Shown here: positions 11,503 through 23,586 of the stretch, piece by piece
How the letters are laid out: each line of letters starts with the position of its first letter
How positions within the stretch are numbered: position 1 is the stretch's first letter
Assembly: GCA_020744425.1 (NCBI GenBank)
Contig: JAGMUV010000014.1
Location: 1,240,001 to 1,304,000 of the forward strand
Length of the DNA: 64,000 nt
Origin: Dactylonectria macrodidyma
Taxonomy: Eukaryota; Ascomycota; Sordariomycetes; Hypocreales; Nectriaceae
Direction of reading: 5' to 3'
The notes under the pieces: model-generated
Databases searched by the model: none
Told to the model about the DNA's origin: nothing
Seen by the model: the letters and a program-made list of their open reading frames with translations, nothing else
Made by a program: the position numbers and the translations under genes

Positions 11503-13433
11503 TCAAACGATCAAGTGCTCAAAGCCAAGCCCTCGTAGGTCCCGTAACCAGTTGACCTGGGTTTCTCCACTCGCATCCTGCAGCGCCCACGTTGCCTTCA
11601 GCATTTCGATGGCCGTAAAGAGATAGCCCCATGGACAGATCTCCCAGATAGCCAACAGTCGTGTCAACGACCACGTCCGCTTCTCAGGATCCCGAGTTTC
11701 TGCACCGGCGATAAAGGTCGGCCATGACGTGGCCTTGAAGTACGGGTCATCCTCGCCGATGAAAGCCAAATTGCTCAAGATGTCACTCACAAGAACATCC
11801 GTGTCTACCGGCCTCACCGCTCGCACCAATGGCAGCGCTTGTAGAATGTAGAGACAAGCCGCCGACCGGTGCGCCGACGCCAAATGCACGCGGCTCTCGA
11901 GATCCGTCACATTACCGTGCCGCTGGAGGTGGGCGGCCCAGGCTGGGATGTCCAGCGTAAGCGCCTGGTCGATGAGGGCCAGCGCTTCGTCGGCCGCTGG
12001 GAGAAAAGAGTCTGCCCACGAGGGGGTCTCATGTGACAGCTGGGACGCTGACAGAATGATTTGCAAAATCTCGGGTGGACATGACAGGTAGCTAGTTAGC
12101 TCGACCCGCTTCATGACCGGCAGGAACTCGAAGGCGTGGCGGGCAATTCGGGCTGCAAGGCCCCCAGATGCCAAAGTTGAGCCCAGGATGTGGTAGCTAT
12201 GAATAGGGCCACCCAAAGTCAGCGACGTCGGATCCGGGGGGCCGTCTTTTCGGCGCGGTCGAGACCATGAGGAGTCGAGGACTTACATGAAGCAGTCGGA
12301 AATGACCCGGTCCCGCAGCATCCTACTGGACGAGTTGGTGGAGCTGTCCGGGCTCAGCAGGGCCATGATGCTCGTGGCACCCTCCAGATGGGCCTTCCAG
12401 CTATGGCCATCCGACTTATCGAGATCGATCAAGTCGAATTTGATGAAAAAGTGCATGGCGGCCAATGCAACCTCACTGCCGGCGGGGTCGAGGGTCTCGA
12501 GCACGTCGCGCAGGTGGCTCATGGCCTTCTGTTTAGCTGTCAATGCATCGATCAAGGCCTGACGGGTCACAAGGTCCTTGGAGCGTAGCAGGGAGAGATG
12601 GCCGCCCGGGTCGGTGAGGCCGGCGGGGATGGTGTGATTAGGGCGAAAGATGTTGGACCAGTGGATGGCCGATGTCGCGATGAGAATCTGCAGCAAGAGA
12701 GGATGATTCCGCGTCAAAGGCAGCAGCTCGCGAAAGGGATTGCTCTCGGGCGTGTCTCGCACCACGAGGTCTTTGCACACGCGGTCCGCGACTTTTTGTT
12801 TGGTACATGCGTTAGTGCCGGGAGCAACGGTCAAGAAGAGGGATAGGATAGGATAGGATAGGGTAGCCACTAACAATGAGCCAGGTAGTATCGTGAGTTT
12901 CGGTCGAGGTCTTGGAACAGGGGGTCGGTCAAAGCTGCTTGATGGTGCCAGGGTAGTTGCTGGTGATGGTGATGTTGGTATTGAGGTTCACCAGACATGC
13001 CCATACCCATACCATTACCTAGGCCCACGGGGGGTGAAGTTGTCGAGGTCGGGATGGTATCCGATGGTAGAGGCAGGTCTTGTTGGTCTAGCGGCTGTTG
13101 CTGTTGATGGTCTAACTGCTGTTGTTGATGGCCTAGTTGCTGCTGCTGGTGTTGGTCTAGCTGGATCTGGTTGAGCTGCTGTTGTGATTGTTGCTGCTGC
13201 TGCTGTGATTGTTGTCCACCAGCCGGACCGCCGCCCTCATCCGCTCCTCTCCGTGCCGGCGGCGGGTTGACATTACCCTGAGAATCAATCCCCTGTGTCC
13301 AGACGAAAACCTTGCCATACCCGAGGCAATCCTGCCCCGAGACCGCACATTTGTGGCATGTCGGCCACGAGCGGTCGCAGCGCAGGCGGCGACGACGGCA
13401 GTTGTGGCACGGCTTGCTGTTACTTGGCGGCAT
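11503..13433 (-). CDS. Zn2Cys6 transcription factor, Fungal_trans_2 type
   Basis: Three exons, 13433-12875, 12791-12287 and 12196-11503, give 585 residues, with junction residues reading YYLAHFADRV and DCFIYHILGS as in the family. The N-terminus has the binuclear zinc cluster: C-x2-C-x6-C-x5-C-x2-C-x6-C starting at residue 9 (PCHNCRRRRLRCD), followed by KVFVWTQGID. A long Gln/His-rich low-complexity stretch follows (about residues 75-125), then the regulatory domain called Fungal_trans_2/DUF3468. The start at 13433 is the first ATG in frame and leaves the zinc cluster intact. The gene is divergent from the MFS transporter at 15320, 1.9 kb away, so it may control that gene; this is inference from position. 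Targets are not predictable. Confidence 0.88.
12841..12860. repeat. (GGATA)4 microsatellite in regulator intron 1
   Basis: Four perfect GGATA units followed by GGGTAG, inside the first intron of the Zn2Cys6 gene (12876-12792 region). The length could vary between strains without changing the protein. Confidence 0.85.
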
Positions 13434-15319
13434 GCGCCGATCGCTGTCCAAGCAGCTGTCCAGGCCGCAGATGGGCGTTACTGGGCTTTTCTGGAAGGGT
13501 AAATAGAAGGAAAATGGAGCAAGGGGGGGAATATCAAAAGCAGAAAAGAAAGCTTGCGGGCGGGCGGGCGGGCGCTACAAGGGCGTCATGGTCAAGGTCC
13601 TTGGAGAAGAATCGTTGCTGGGCGTCGAGGCCGGGGGGGACTTTGAAAGGGTGGGAGGGTCTTCAGTTTGGTGATGATTTGTCTAGGTAGGGAGCAAAAA
13701 GATGGGTTTCAGCGGGTTGCTTGCTGGCGCTTGGGGGTGAAAGGTAGGCGGAGAGGGAATCAGTAGATCAAGCATCAGTGGAATGCCATGACTCGGTGAG
13801 AGAAAGGTGCTGGGTACTAGAGGAGAAAAAGCCCCAAGATTTGGCGCGTTGGTATATGTAATCAGTCTCCTCTTCAGGATCTGCCTCCCGCCACCCTCAC
13901 AAAGTCGCACTTGTCTCTGTTCTCTCGCGCTGGCCTCGTTCGTTGACGCAACCAACCACAACCAACCCGGCCATAAAGCTCCCGCACCTCATCGAGCCCC
14001 GCTTGCACGTTACAATCCTTGTCGCCTGTAGACTTGTCATTCTTGGTACTGTAGCTGCAGGCTGCAACCTCATCAGTGCCCGTTTCATTGTGTACCAGTC
14101 CAAACGTGGCCCGACTGCGACGTCGCCCAAATAGGAAACCAAACGACACTTCGTGCAGCCGGTGCGTTCGGGACCTGCATTGCTCGACCCCCCTCATGCC
14201 CCCTCCAAGCTGTTCCCAGTGCCACTAGAGTGCCCTGAGAAAGCTTATCCCAGTGTGAATTGGAGTAGCTACTTACTGGATGGAGCACTGCAAGCCGCTA
14301 CCAGGCCATAACAATGCAAGCATGTGCTACGGATGAGGTTGGCTAGTAATAGAGCAATACCCCCAACTCCATCGCGAGCTCCATCTGATATCGCTTCATC
14401 ATCCAGCCAGAGGTGGCACAATCGCTCAATCGGGCAATCACCTCTCATCCAGTGCAGCTCGGACACTTTTCAGGCCTGAACTAGCCATGGAAGGCCAGGG
14501 TCGAGCACAAATCTAGCCAGGATTCATCAACACAGGCCCTGTCCAAACGAGCCCGTGTAATCGACTCAACCGCCCACGAGGCACGAAAAAGTCTCTCTTC
14601 CCAACCCATGGGGAAAGCTCGTTGCTCTCTCACCTCCACCTTTTCTCCTCCACAACCTCCACAACCGCCGCCGACGAATCTCACGATAGTTTCGCTTGCC
14701 CGGCCGTCTTCGTCGCACTGTTCGGGCAGAAAACTGGTCTATGACACATTTTTCCCATCACGGGCTCCTCCCACCATCTCGCTAGCAATGACACATGGTG
14801 GCGACGCGCCGCAAACCAGGTGGAGATGAACCAGCTAGATTCTGAAAATGGCCCCGAAAAGGGAAATCATTGAACATCTCGTGCGTTGACCACACCGCTC
14901 CGACTTCACCTGGCGGGCTTTCGCCTCCACGAGCCAGTCTTTCACCATCGTGGGCCGCGCATTTGGGCACCATGAGGAGATGGCGATGTCGGCACCGCTT
15001 GCCAGGTCGAGCGGCCTTTGGGGTCGACTATAAGAAGAGCTGGTGATGGTTGTAAAAGATGAGGATGCAAATCAAGCACAGCACATTCCGAGCCTGCCTC
15101 TTCTAAAGCTCAGTTTCTTTGAAACCTCAAAATTCCATTCACTCGAGTTTTGGTGCCTCCAACAACGATTCATTCCAATATTCCAGACCAATTCGCCATC
15201 ATAACTCATTCAACGATTTGGGTGTTGTGAGAATTTGTTCACGCATATTTCCAAACTCTCTTTTCTCTCACTCCAATCCTTCAAGTCATATCAGGGACCT
15301 TTTACTCAGCTTTCCGGCC
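13434..15319. other. Divergent promoter region, regulator and MFS gene
   Basis: About 1.9 kb without a supported gene between two divergent starts. The regulator side has a G-rich tract (GGGCGGGCGGGCGGGCG near 13560) and the transporter side is pyrimidine-rich. CGG-type half sites occur (for example CCGG around 14159) but no clear spaced CGG-CCG pair was identified. Confidence 0.4.
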
Positions 15320-17060
15320 ATGAAAAAAGGCAACGACCATCAATCCGAATCCATCGTCGTCGTCGTCGACGAGGTTCCTGAAGAACTCGATCTTGAGAAG
15401 CTGGGCCGTAAACGACCTGATGCATTCTCCTCGACATGGACCGAGGCGGTTTTCGTGGGCTCCATGTTGATGTGCCTGTCGATGGCGGTACGTATCTGAA
15501 TACACCAACTGTTTAGTGTTGTATTTGCGTCTAATAGTTTTCTCAGGATTTCTTCATTGGTGGGTTCCAAGTCGTCCTTCCAGGGCTGATAGACCCTTTG
15601 GATATCCCCGAGGAGTCTCGAACATGGCCGTCGAGTGTCATCACTCTCATGGCCGGCGCTTTCTTATTCCCATTCGGCCGCTTGGCAGACATGTACGGAG
15701 GATACATCGTCTTCCATGCCGGTATCATTTGGTTCGTCGTCTGGACCATCATCACCGGCTTCAGCAAGACTTTCATCATGCTCGTCTTTTGCCGCGCCAT
15801 GGAAGGCCTTGGAGCCGCTGCGTTTCTCCCTGCCGGCATGTCGCTGCTTGGTCGCATTTACAGGCCGGGCCCCCGTAAGAACCTCGTCTTCAGCCTCTAC
15901 GGCGCCTTGTCCCCCCTCGGCTTTTTTATCGGCATGATCGTGGGTGGTGTCTCTCAAAAGGCTCTCACTTGGGGGTGGTACTTTTGGCTCGGAGGCATCG
16001 TCACCATGGTGTGCTGTGTAGGATCGCTCCTAACGGCGCCGCGAGACTATGCCGAAGCTCGCAAGAGTGGTGTGAAGATGGATTGGTGGGGCCTTTGTAC
16101 CATGGTCCCTGGTCTCATCTTAATCATCTATGCGATCACTGACAGCCGCATGGCAAAGATGGGTTGGGCTGCTCCGCAGATCATTGTTTCTCTGGTCGTT
16201 GGCGTCTTGTTCCTTGTTGCGGCTGTTTACGTCGAGGGTTGGAAAGCATCTGCACCCCTGATCCCGCCCGAGATCTTCCAGATCAAGTCCATGAAGAGAA
16301 TGCTGGCCACTCTGTTTCTCACATGGGGCGTCTATGCCATCTATCTGTTTTATGCCAACTTTTAGTAAGTGTCTTGTCCAGCTGATGATCCATCCCCCTT
16401 GACCTTGAGCTAATCAGCCCCAGCATCATCTCTATCCTTAAGAAGGACTCGATGACGGCCGCAGTGTGGTTCGCTCCCTGGGCTGCGGGTGGCTTGTTCC
16501 TCGCCATCTGCAGCGGGCTTCTTCTTCACATTTTGCCCGGCCGCCTGCTCCTCATCATTTCCGACACGTGCAAGATCGTCGCCGTCCTCTTCTTCGCGCT
16601 TATGCCGGACAACCCCAACTACTGGGCTTGGGTCTTCCCGGCCATGCTCGCCGAGGCAGCCTGCGTCGACGTGCTCTGGACTGTTGGAAATGTCTTCCTC
16701 ACCACCAGCCTGCCGCGTCACCACCAGGGCATGGCCGGTGCCCTCATCTACATCACCATCTTCGTCGCCAGTGCCTTCTTCCTAGCCGTCACTTCAGTAG
16801 CGCTGGGCAAGTTCAAGGACATGGGCATGGACACGAAGTCGCAGTACAAGGGCATGTTCTGGATCGGAGTCGGCCTCGGAGGCGTTGCGCTCATCATGTG
16901 CTTCTTTTTGGATCTGGGAAAGGCGGGTTCTCAGGGAACGACTGAGGTCAAGACAGAGTCTGACCTCTCTGGCTCAGACTCTGAGACGGACACTGCCACG
17001 CCTCAACCCACGGAAGAGGCCAAGGAAGCTGTGGCCGAGATGCGCGGCATTAATGAGTAA
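15320..17060 (+). CDS. MFS transporter, DHA2-like 14-TM antiporter
   Basis: Three exons, 15320-15487, 15547-16364 and 16424-17060, give 540 residues; the introns have GTACGT and GTAAGT donors and restore the frame. The protein has a short acidic N-terminus, about 14 hydrophobic segments, motif A as FGRLADMYGG in the TM2-TM3 loop and an antiporter-like glycine motif LGFFIGMIVGG. Both point to the drug:H+ antiporter-2 branch (aminotriazole or multidrug resistance-like). It ends in an acidic cytosolic tail rich in Ser, Glu and Thr. The chosen ATG at 15320 follows an in-frame upstream ATG (15119) whose extra 67 residues look like 5' leader. It is divergent from a Zn2Cys6 factor. Substrate is unknown; no biosynthetic genes lie nearby. 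Confidence 0.88.
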
Positions 17061-17648
17061 GATCACACGATCTTGAGAGTCAAAGGGACGGAAAGTATGA
17101 CGAATGATGATCTGAGAATACGAAGTCATGGTTTTAATAGGGAATTGGTTGGGAAAAGCGCGCCCTGGAATTCGGAATTGCTGCTCACGGAGTTCAGCTT
17201 GGGATAGCGAGGGGTCAAAAGCATCAACGGTCCTTATCTTGGTTCATACGTTTGATTACGTTTTCGAAAAGCATAAATGATAGATTATTAGAAATAGAAT
17301 AGCATAGATGTTAAAATGGCGAAAAGGTTTAGTTCATGCACAAACTTCCAGAGGTCGTCTAGGGTAGCCTGCGCACAAATTCTTCTGATCAAGCTTCGCT
17401 TCTTTCAAAGGGAGAAGTCTTTACATCGCTAGTTCGATCTGGATATGAATTGTATATCGAAATTTAGTCCGATAATCTAGATAAGAAATCTATTTTTTGC
17501 ATGTTCTTCTAGGCATGACAATAATGCAGCTTGGGTGCGACTCTTCCAGAAACACCAAACTTTCAGAAACTCCCCCACCACGCCACTTCGCTTCTGTAAT
17601 TGCGGGATTTATGTATCCTAGTTTCAGGTCGACTTTCCATCAAATTAG
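17061..17648. other. 3' flank of MFS gene
   Basis: AT-richer sequence between the MFS stop and tRNA-Thr copy 1. It includes AATAAA-like AGAAATAGAATAG around 17290 that could serve for polyadenylation. No gene seen. Confidence 0.4.
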
Positions 17649-17720
17649 GCCCCGTTGGCTAAGTGGTATAGCGTGTCACTAGTAATGACAAGATCACTGG
17701 TTCGATTCCAGTACGGGGCA
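17649..17720 (+). tRNA. tRNA-Thr (anticodon AGT), copy 1
   Basis: Acceptor GCCCCGT pairs with ACGGGGC, with A as discriminator. The anticodon stem TGTCA/TGACA encloses CTAGTAA, giving anticodon AGT (Thr, ACU/ACC via inosine). The T arm is ACTGG-TTCGATT-CCAGT. No intron. A T5 run at 17748-17752 is the likely terminator. The 72 bases are identical to copies at 21915 and 22439. Confidence 0.95.
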
Positions 17721-18332
17721 GAACGAGCACGATTGTGTGAAGGCTTCTTTTTGGTGGTTAGCGGGAATCGTGATGGATGGTGGGTTGTGTGTAATTTTTT
17801 TCTCTACAGTGTTTGTAGCGACATCAAAAATGCTCTGACGAGGTTGCGTAGCCTGACAATATGGGTTATACCTGGTTTATCCAATTGAATCGTGTGTCAC
17901 TTGCGGTGCTCTTTAATAGGTACAGCGATGGGGTTTAGAATTGAAATCAGAAACAGGGAGGGGTAACGTGAACCTCTGGGGCCTATTATTGTCTAGATCT
18001 AACTACGACAAGTGACGTAGAATAACACCCGGCAAGCCAAACACCAATCGTATAATTCCTGTACTTTCCTGTCTTTGTTGCCAGCCTGAGAGCCTGAGCA
18101 TTGTTTGCTGGCCGGGCCATCCTTCAACTCCTGGCCGAGGATGGCCTCCGGGAAAACAAAGTTTATCAGCTCTGTTGTGAGATTTCACGACGTTCGAAAA
18201 CCTCGCCATCTCTATTGTCCTGCACGTTTCTTAATATATTCATCTTTCGTGTACCCGCGAGTTCATAACCCGATGCAGCTAGCCATCCCAGTCTAACATT
18301 CTATATAATCCCATTGGCAAAATCGTGTCACT
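17721..18332. other. Intergenic, no gene seen
   Basis: Between tRNA-Thr copy 1 and the 3' end of the CTP synthase gene; probably contains its 3' UTR. Only short frames. Confidence 0.45.
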
Positions 18333-20956
<2,624 letters not shown>

Positions 20957-21914
20957 CTTTTCGTTGGGGGTCGAGGGAACGAATTGCTGGTCCGAAACGA
21001 ATGCTTGAGTTCACGGCGGTACGAAGGGCAAAATCGGGCTTGTCAGTGAGGAAAATCTTTGCGGTCTGACTTTCTGCTGACTAACATTGGCAGTGGGGAC
21101 ACTTTTGGAGGCGCTGGCAATTGAACCGCTAACAAGATGTGTCTGTCCACCAAATTACAGTGACGTTTTAGGCTACCGGTCTGACTCGCATGTCGGTTTG
21201 CGCCTAGCGTTCTGCGCAAACCTTCCATTGGACAAATTCACCTTCACTTTGCTGTCTAGTCTTTGACCTCCATTGACTATGGCTAACGTATTCTCTGTTA
21301 TCAGTCCGCAACTTCTCGGCAGCGGCTAACTTGCGATCAATAAGAGCCCAAGGTGAGGTTGCTACGAAGATTGAATATGAGGTGAACGCGGATGGGATCA
21401 GCCCCATTTGCCACGGGATGCTCCGTGAAAAAGAGGATGCCGCCACCATATTGGCCCTTTGTTCCATTCGGCGTTTGGGAGATTCCCTTTGAGTCTGAGC
21501 AAGCTCATTATCCTGGGACAATAGAAGCCTCATGGTTCGCCTGCGCCCCATGCAGACAGTGGCTTCTCGAACTTCGATCGAACATGGCTGCCAACCAACC
21601 AAGACCTCCAGAGTCGTGAATCAACCGCAGCTACTCCGCAGCGGGACTTGTCCATCGATCACCTGGAGATGGCAGAAACTCGTCCGTGCTTCATCACTCT
21701 TTCCGCGTGATTGAGAATCCGGGAATGTCAGTATGCAACGCGGACAGGCTTGGCATGAGCAGGGGTTATCCAATGGGGATTGAAGCTTAAAGCCTGGCAA
21801 TGGAAGAGAGGCCTTGAGAATGCGGCTTGATTGCACATCTTGGAATGCACGCCTGTTTCTCGACTTCTATGGAAGATACCTACTTGAGGTGCATTTTGAA
21901 GGCCGCCAATCACC
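20957..21914. other. CTP synthase upstream region
   Basis: Roughly 950 bases with no supported gene, between the CTP synthase start and tRNA-Thr copy 2. Frames present are short and lack family-like sequence. Confidence 0.45.
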
Positions 21915-21986
21915 GCCCCGTTGGCTAAGTGGTATAGCGTGTCACTAGTAATGACAAGATCACTGGTTCGATTCCAGTACGGGGCA
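21915..21986 (+). tRNA. tRNA-Thr (anticodon AGT), copy 2
   Basis: Identical over 72 bases to the copy at 17649: acceptor GCCCCGT/ACGGGGC, anticodon AGT in loop CTAGTAA, T loop TTCGATT. T-rich terminators follow (TTTT at 22011-22014 and TTTTT at 22016-22020). The flanks differ from those of the other copies. Confidence 0.95.
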
Positions 21987-22438
21987 TCACGAGAGAGACC
22001 ATTTGTCCAATTTTCTTTTTGCAACAGAGCCAGCAGGTCGACGGGGCTGGCTGCATGAATGTTTTTTTTCTTCCCTGAGCGGTGTGGAGAATCGCCTTAC
22101 ATGGTAATTGTGGTGTGTATGGTGATGCTAATCAAACACCAAAATGTTTAAATCAATCCAGCAAGCAGTCTTGTCAACTTCGATGAGAGCTATGTAAGTA
22201 GGTATGCTTTATTCGATACTCTCCAACCATTTCTTGTCGGCAACGTATGTCCTACAATTATTGCATGAAATACCTCGAATTCACTGCATTTTCCTCCTAA
22301 ACTGTGCAATATGTACCGGTTCATAGACCTGCTTGAGTGTTCACTTGAGGCTCGAAGCCTTGTCCCCCGTCGTCCTCGTTTCGATCCTGGACGCCGAGAC
22401 AGACAACTTGGGTATCAATTTGATGGTCGACAACCACA
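21987..22438. other. Spacer between tRNA-Thr copies 2 and 3
   Basis: No gene seen. After the copy 2 terminator the sequence is unrelated to the copy 3 flank. Confidence 0.45.
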
Positions 22439-22510
22439 GCCCCGTTGGCTAAGTGGTATAGCGTGTCACTAGTAATGACAAGATCACTGGTTCGATTCCA
22501 GTACGGGGCA
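22439..22510 (+). tRNA. tRNA-Thr (anticodon AGT), copy 3
   Basis: Third identical 72-base copy, 452 bases after copy 2 and on the same strand. It has the same arms and AGT anticodon, and a T5 terminator at 22540-22544. Confidence 0.95.
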
Positions 22511-22996
22511 GGCAGATCGAGGCCATCCGGCCATTTCACTTTTTGACTCTGACTCCCTTTGAGGAGTGGTGCCTCCGACTCTGGGGCTCGTGCCCATCAA
22601 CTTCAAAAGGTGCGTCGGCGTGAGATAGGCAGGCACGCATAATTAGGTGAATGGCTAATGTTACGCCGCTCCTAGGATTTCTCAAAGTCATGTTCTTGTA
22701 AACCAATTGGAACGGTGCTTCAAGACCAATGAATAGTTCTCAAAGGCCTGAGCTGGAACTGTTAACTCAGTATGCTACAAGCTTTCTCTTCAGCACCTCT
22801 TGTACATATGGGATGAAAGGGGGGGAGGGGGCTGCATTACCTTGCGTGGTATAGAACCTCACAAACCATCCCCAGTGACAAGCATTTGATATGTCAGTTG
22901 TTCTTCCAATGCAACGCGCCTTCAGCCCACCTTGCGGTTCGACTGCTACGGGCCGAGCCGACGGGCGAAGTTCAGCAGCAAATGGCGCGGTAGTTA
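22511..22996. other. Intergenic, no gene seen
   Basis: Between tRNA-Thr copy 3 and a transposon-like terminal repeat. Nothing supported on either strand. Confidence 0.4.
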
Positions 22997-23050
22997 CAGT
23001 TTCGGGCCAAAAGTCTCCGCATACTCCCAGGTTTACACTAGACGTAGCCC
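22997..23050 (+). mobile_element. Solitary transposon end, same family as the 34801 element
   Basis: Starts directly after a TA dinucleotide. Its first 22 bases (CAGTTTCGGGCCAAAAGTCT and CC) match the left end of the element at 34801 exactly. The next bases, GCATACTCCCAGGTTTAC, resemble the right-end subterminal sequence of that element (GTACACTCCCACGTTAA in reverse complement). No partner end was found nearby, so this looks like a truncated copy or a decayed insertion. Confidence 0.65.
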
Positions 23051-23272
23051 ACTAACCTCGGAGCAGCTCGAGGTGAGGAATTCACGGAGCTGTTTCGTGG
23101 CTCGAGTTACATTGACCAGGCTCACGGAATCAGCAAATGACCCTACAGCTTCAAGGGCCTCCGGTGGGAGTTTCTCAAGGGATTGAGTTGAGTTTGGGAG
23201 CGCCATAGACTGAAGCGTTGCAGTTGTTAGGTTGAGGCTATGCGATGTCAAGGCATGATCATCTTGCCACAT
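23033..23272 (-). pseudogene. F-box protein N-terminal fragment, truncated
   Basis: An ATG at 23272 opens 79 codons containing an F-box-like core, LPPEALEAVGSFADSVSLVN followed by TRATKQLREF (residues ~35-65). That core is the module that binds Skp1 in SCF ubiquitin ligases. After SCSE the sequence GTTAGT could be a splice donor. The frame then runs into the terminal repeat at 22997-23050 and stops at 23033, and no further exon is visible. I read it as the first exon of an F-box gene broken by the insertion. It could also be a very short expressed protein. Confidence 0.45.
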
Positions 23273-23586
23273 CTATTCATCAAAGCAGGCCGAAGGGGCA
23301 GTTGCCGTGACCCTTGGGTGGTGCTCGCGTCTATTTACTCCTTTTCACCGTAGAGGAGACCGAGGAAATACAAGTAAGGAAACAGGTCATTGTGTCCTAC
23401 AGTCTCTCTCCCGTGTCTCTTTTCCCCTTTCAGATACCAATTATTCAGGTGCAGTACCACTGTGGTCCCGACCACGATGGTAGCAACCCTTCAAGGCTGC
23501 GATTTTCGCAGGGTTCTCATCCGGGAAGATCCCTGTGCCTGTGCCTGCGTCATCTGGATCCCGGTCCCCGACATCGCAGGCCCTCC
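23273..23586. other. Gap before the Kap114 3' end
   Basis: Contains the 3' flank of the importin gene on the minus strand. No other gene seen. Confidence 0.4.

Noticed and set aside
11503..17060. Secondary-metabolite gene cluster
   Set aside because: Only a regulator and a transporter are present; no polyketide synthase, NRPS, terpene or tailoring enzyme is adjacent.
21728..22539. Two minus-strand frames sharing PYWNRTSDLVITSDTLYHLA
   Set aside because: The shared peptide is the antisense translation of the tRNA-Thr genes, a common false protein.
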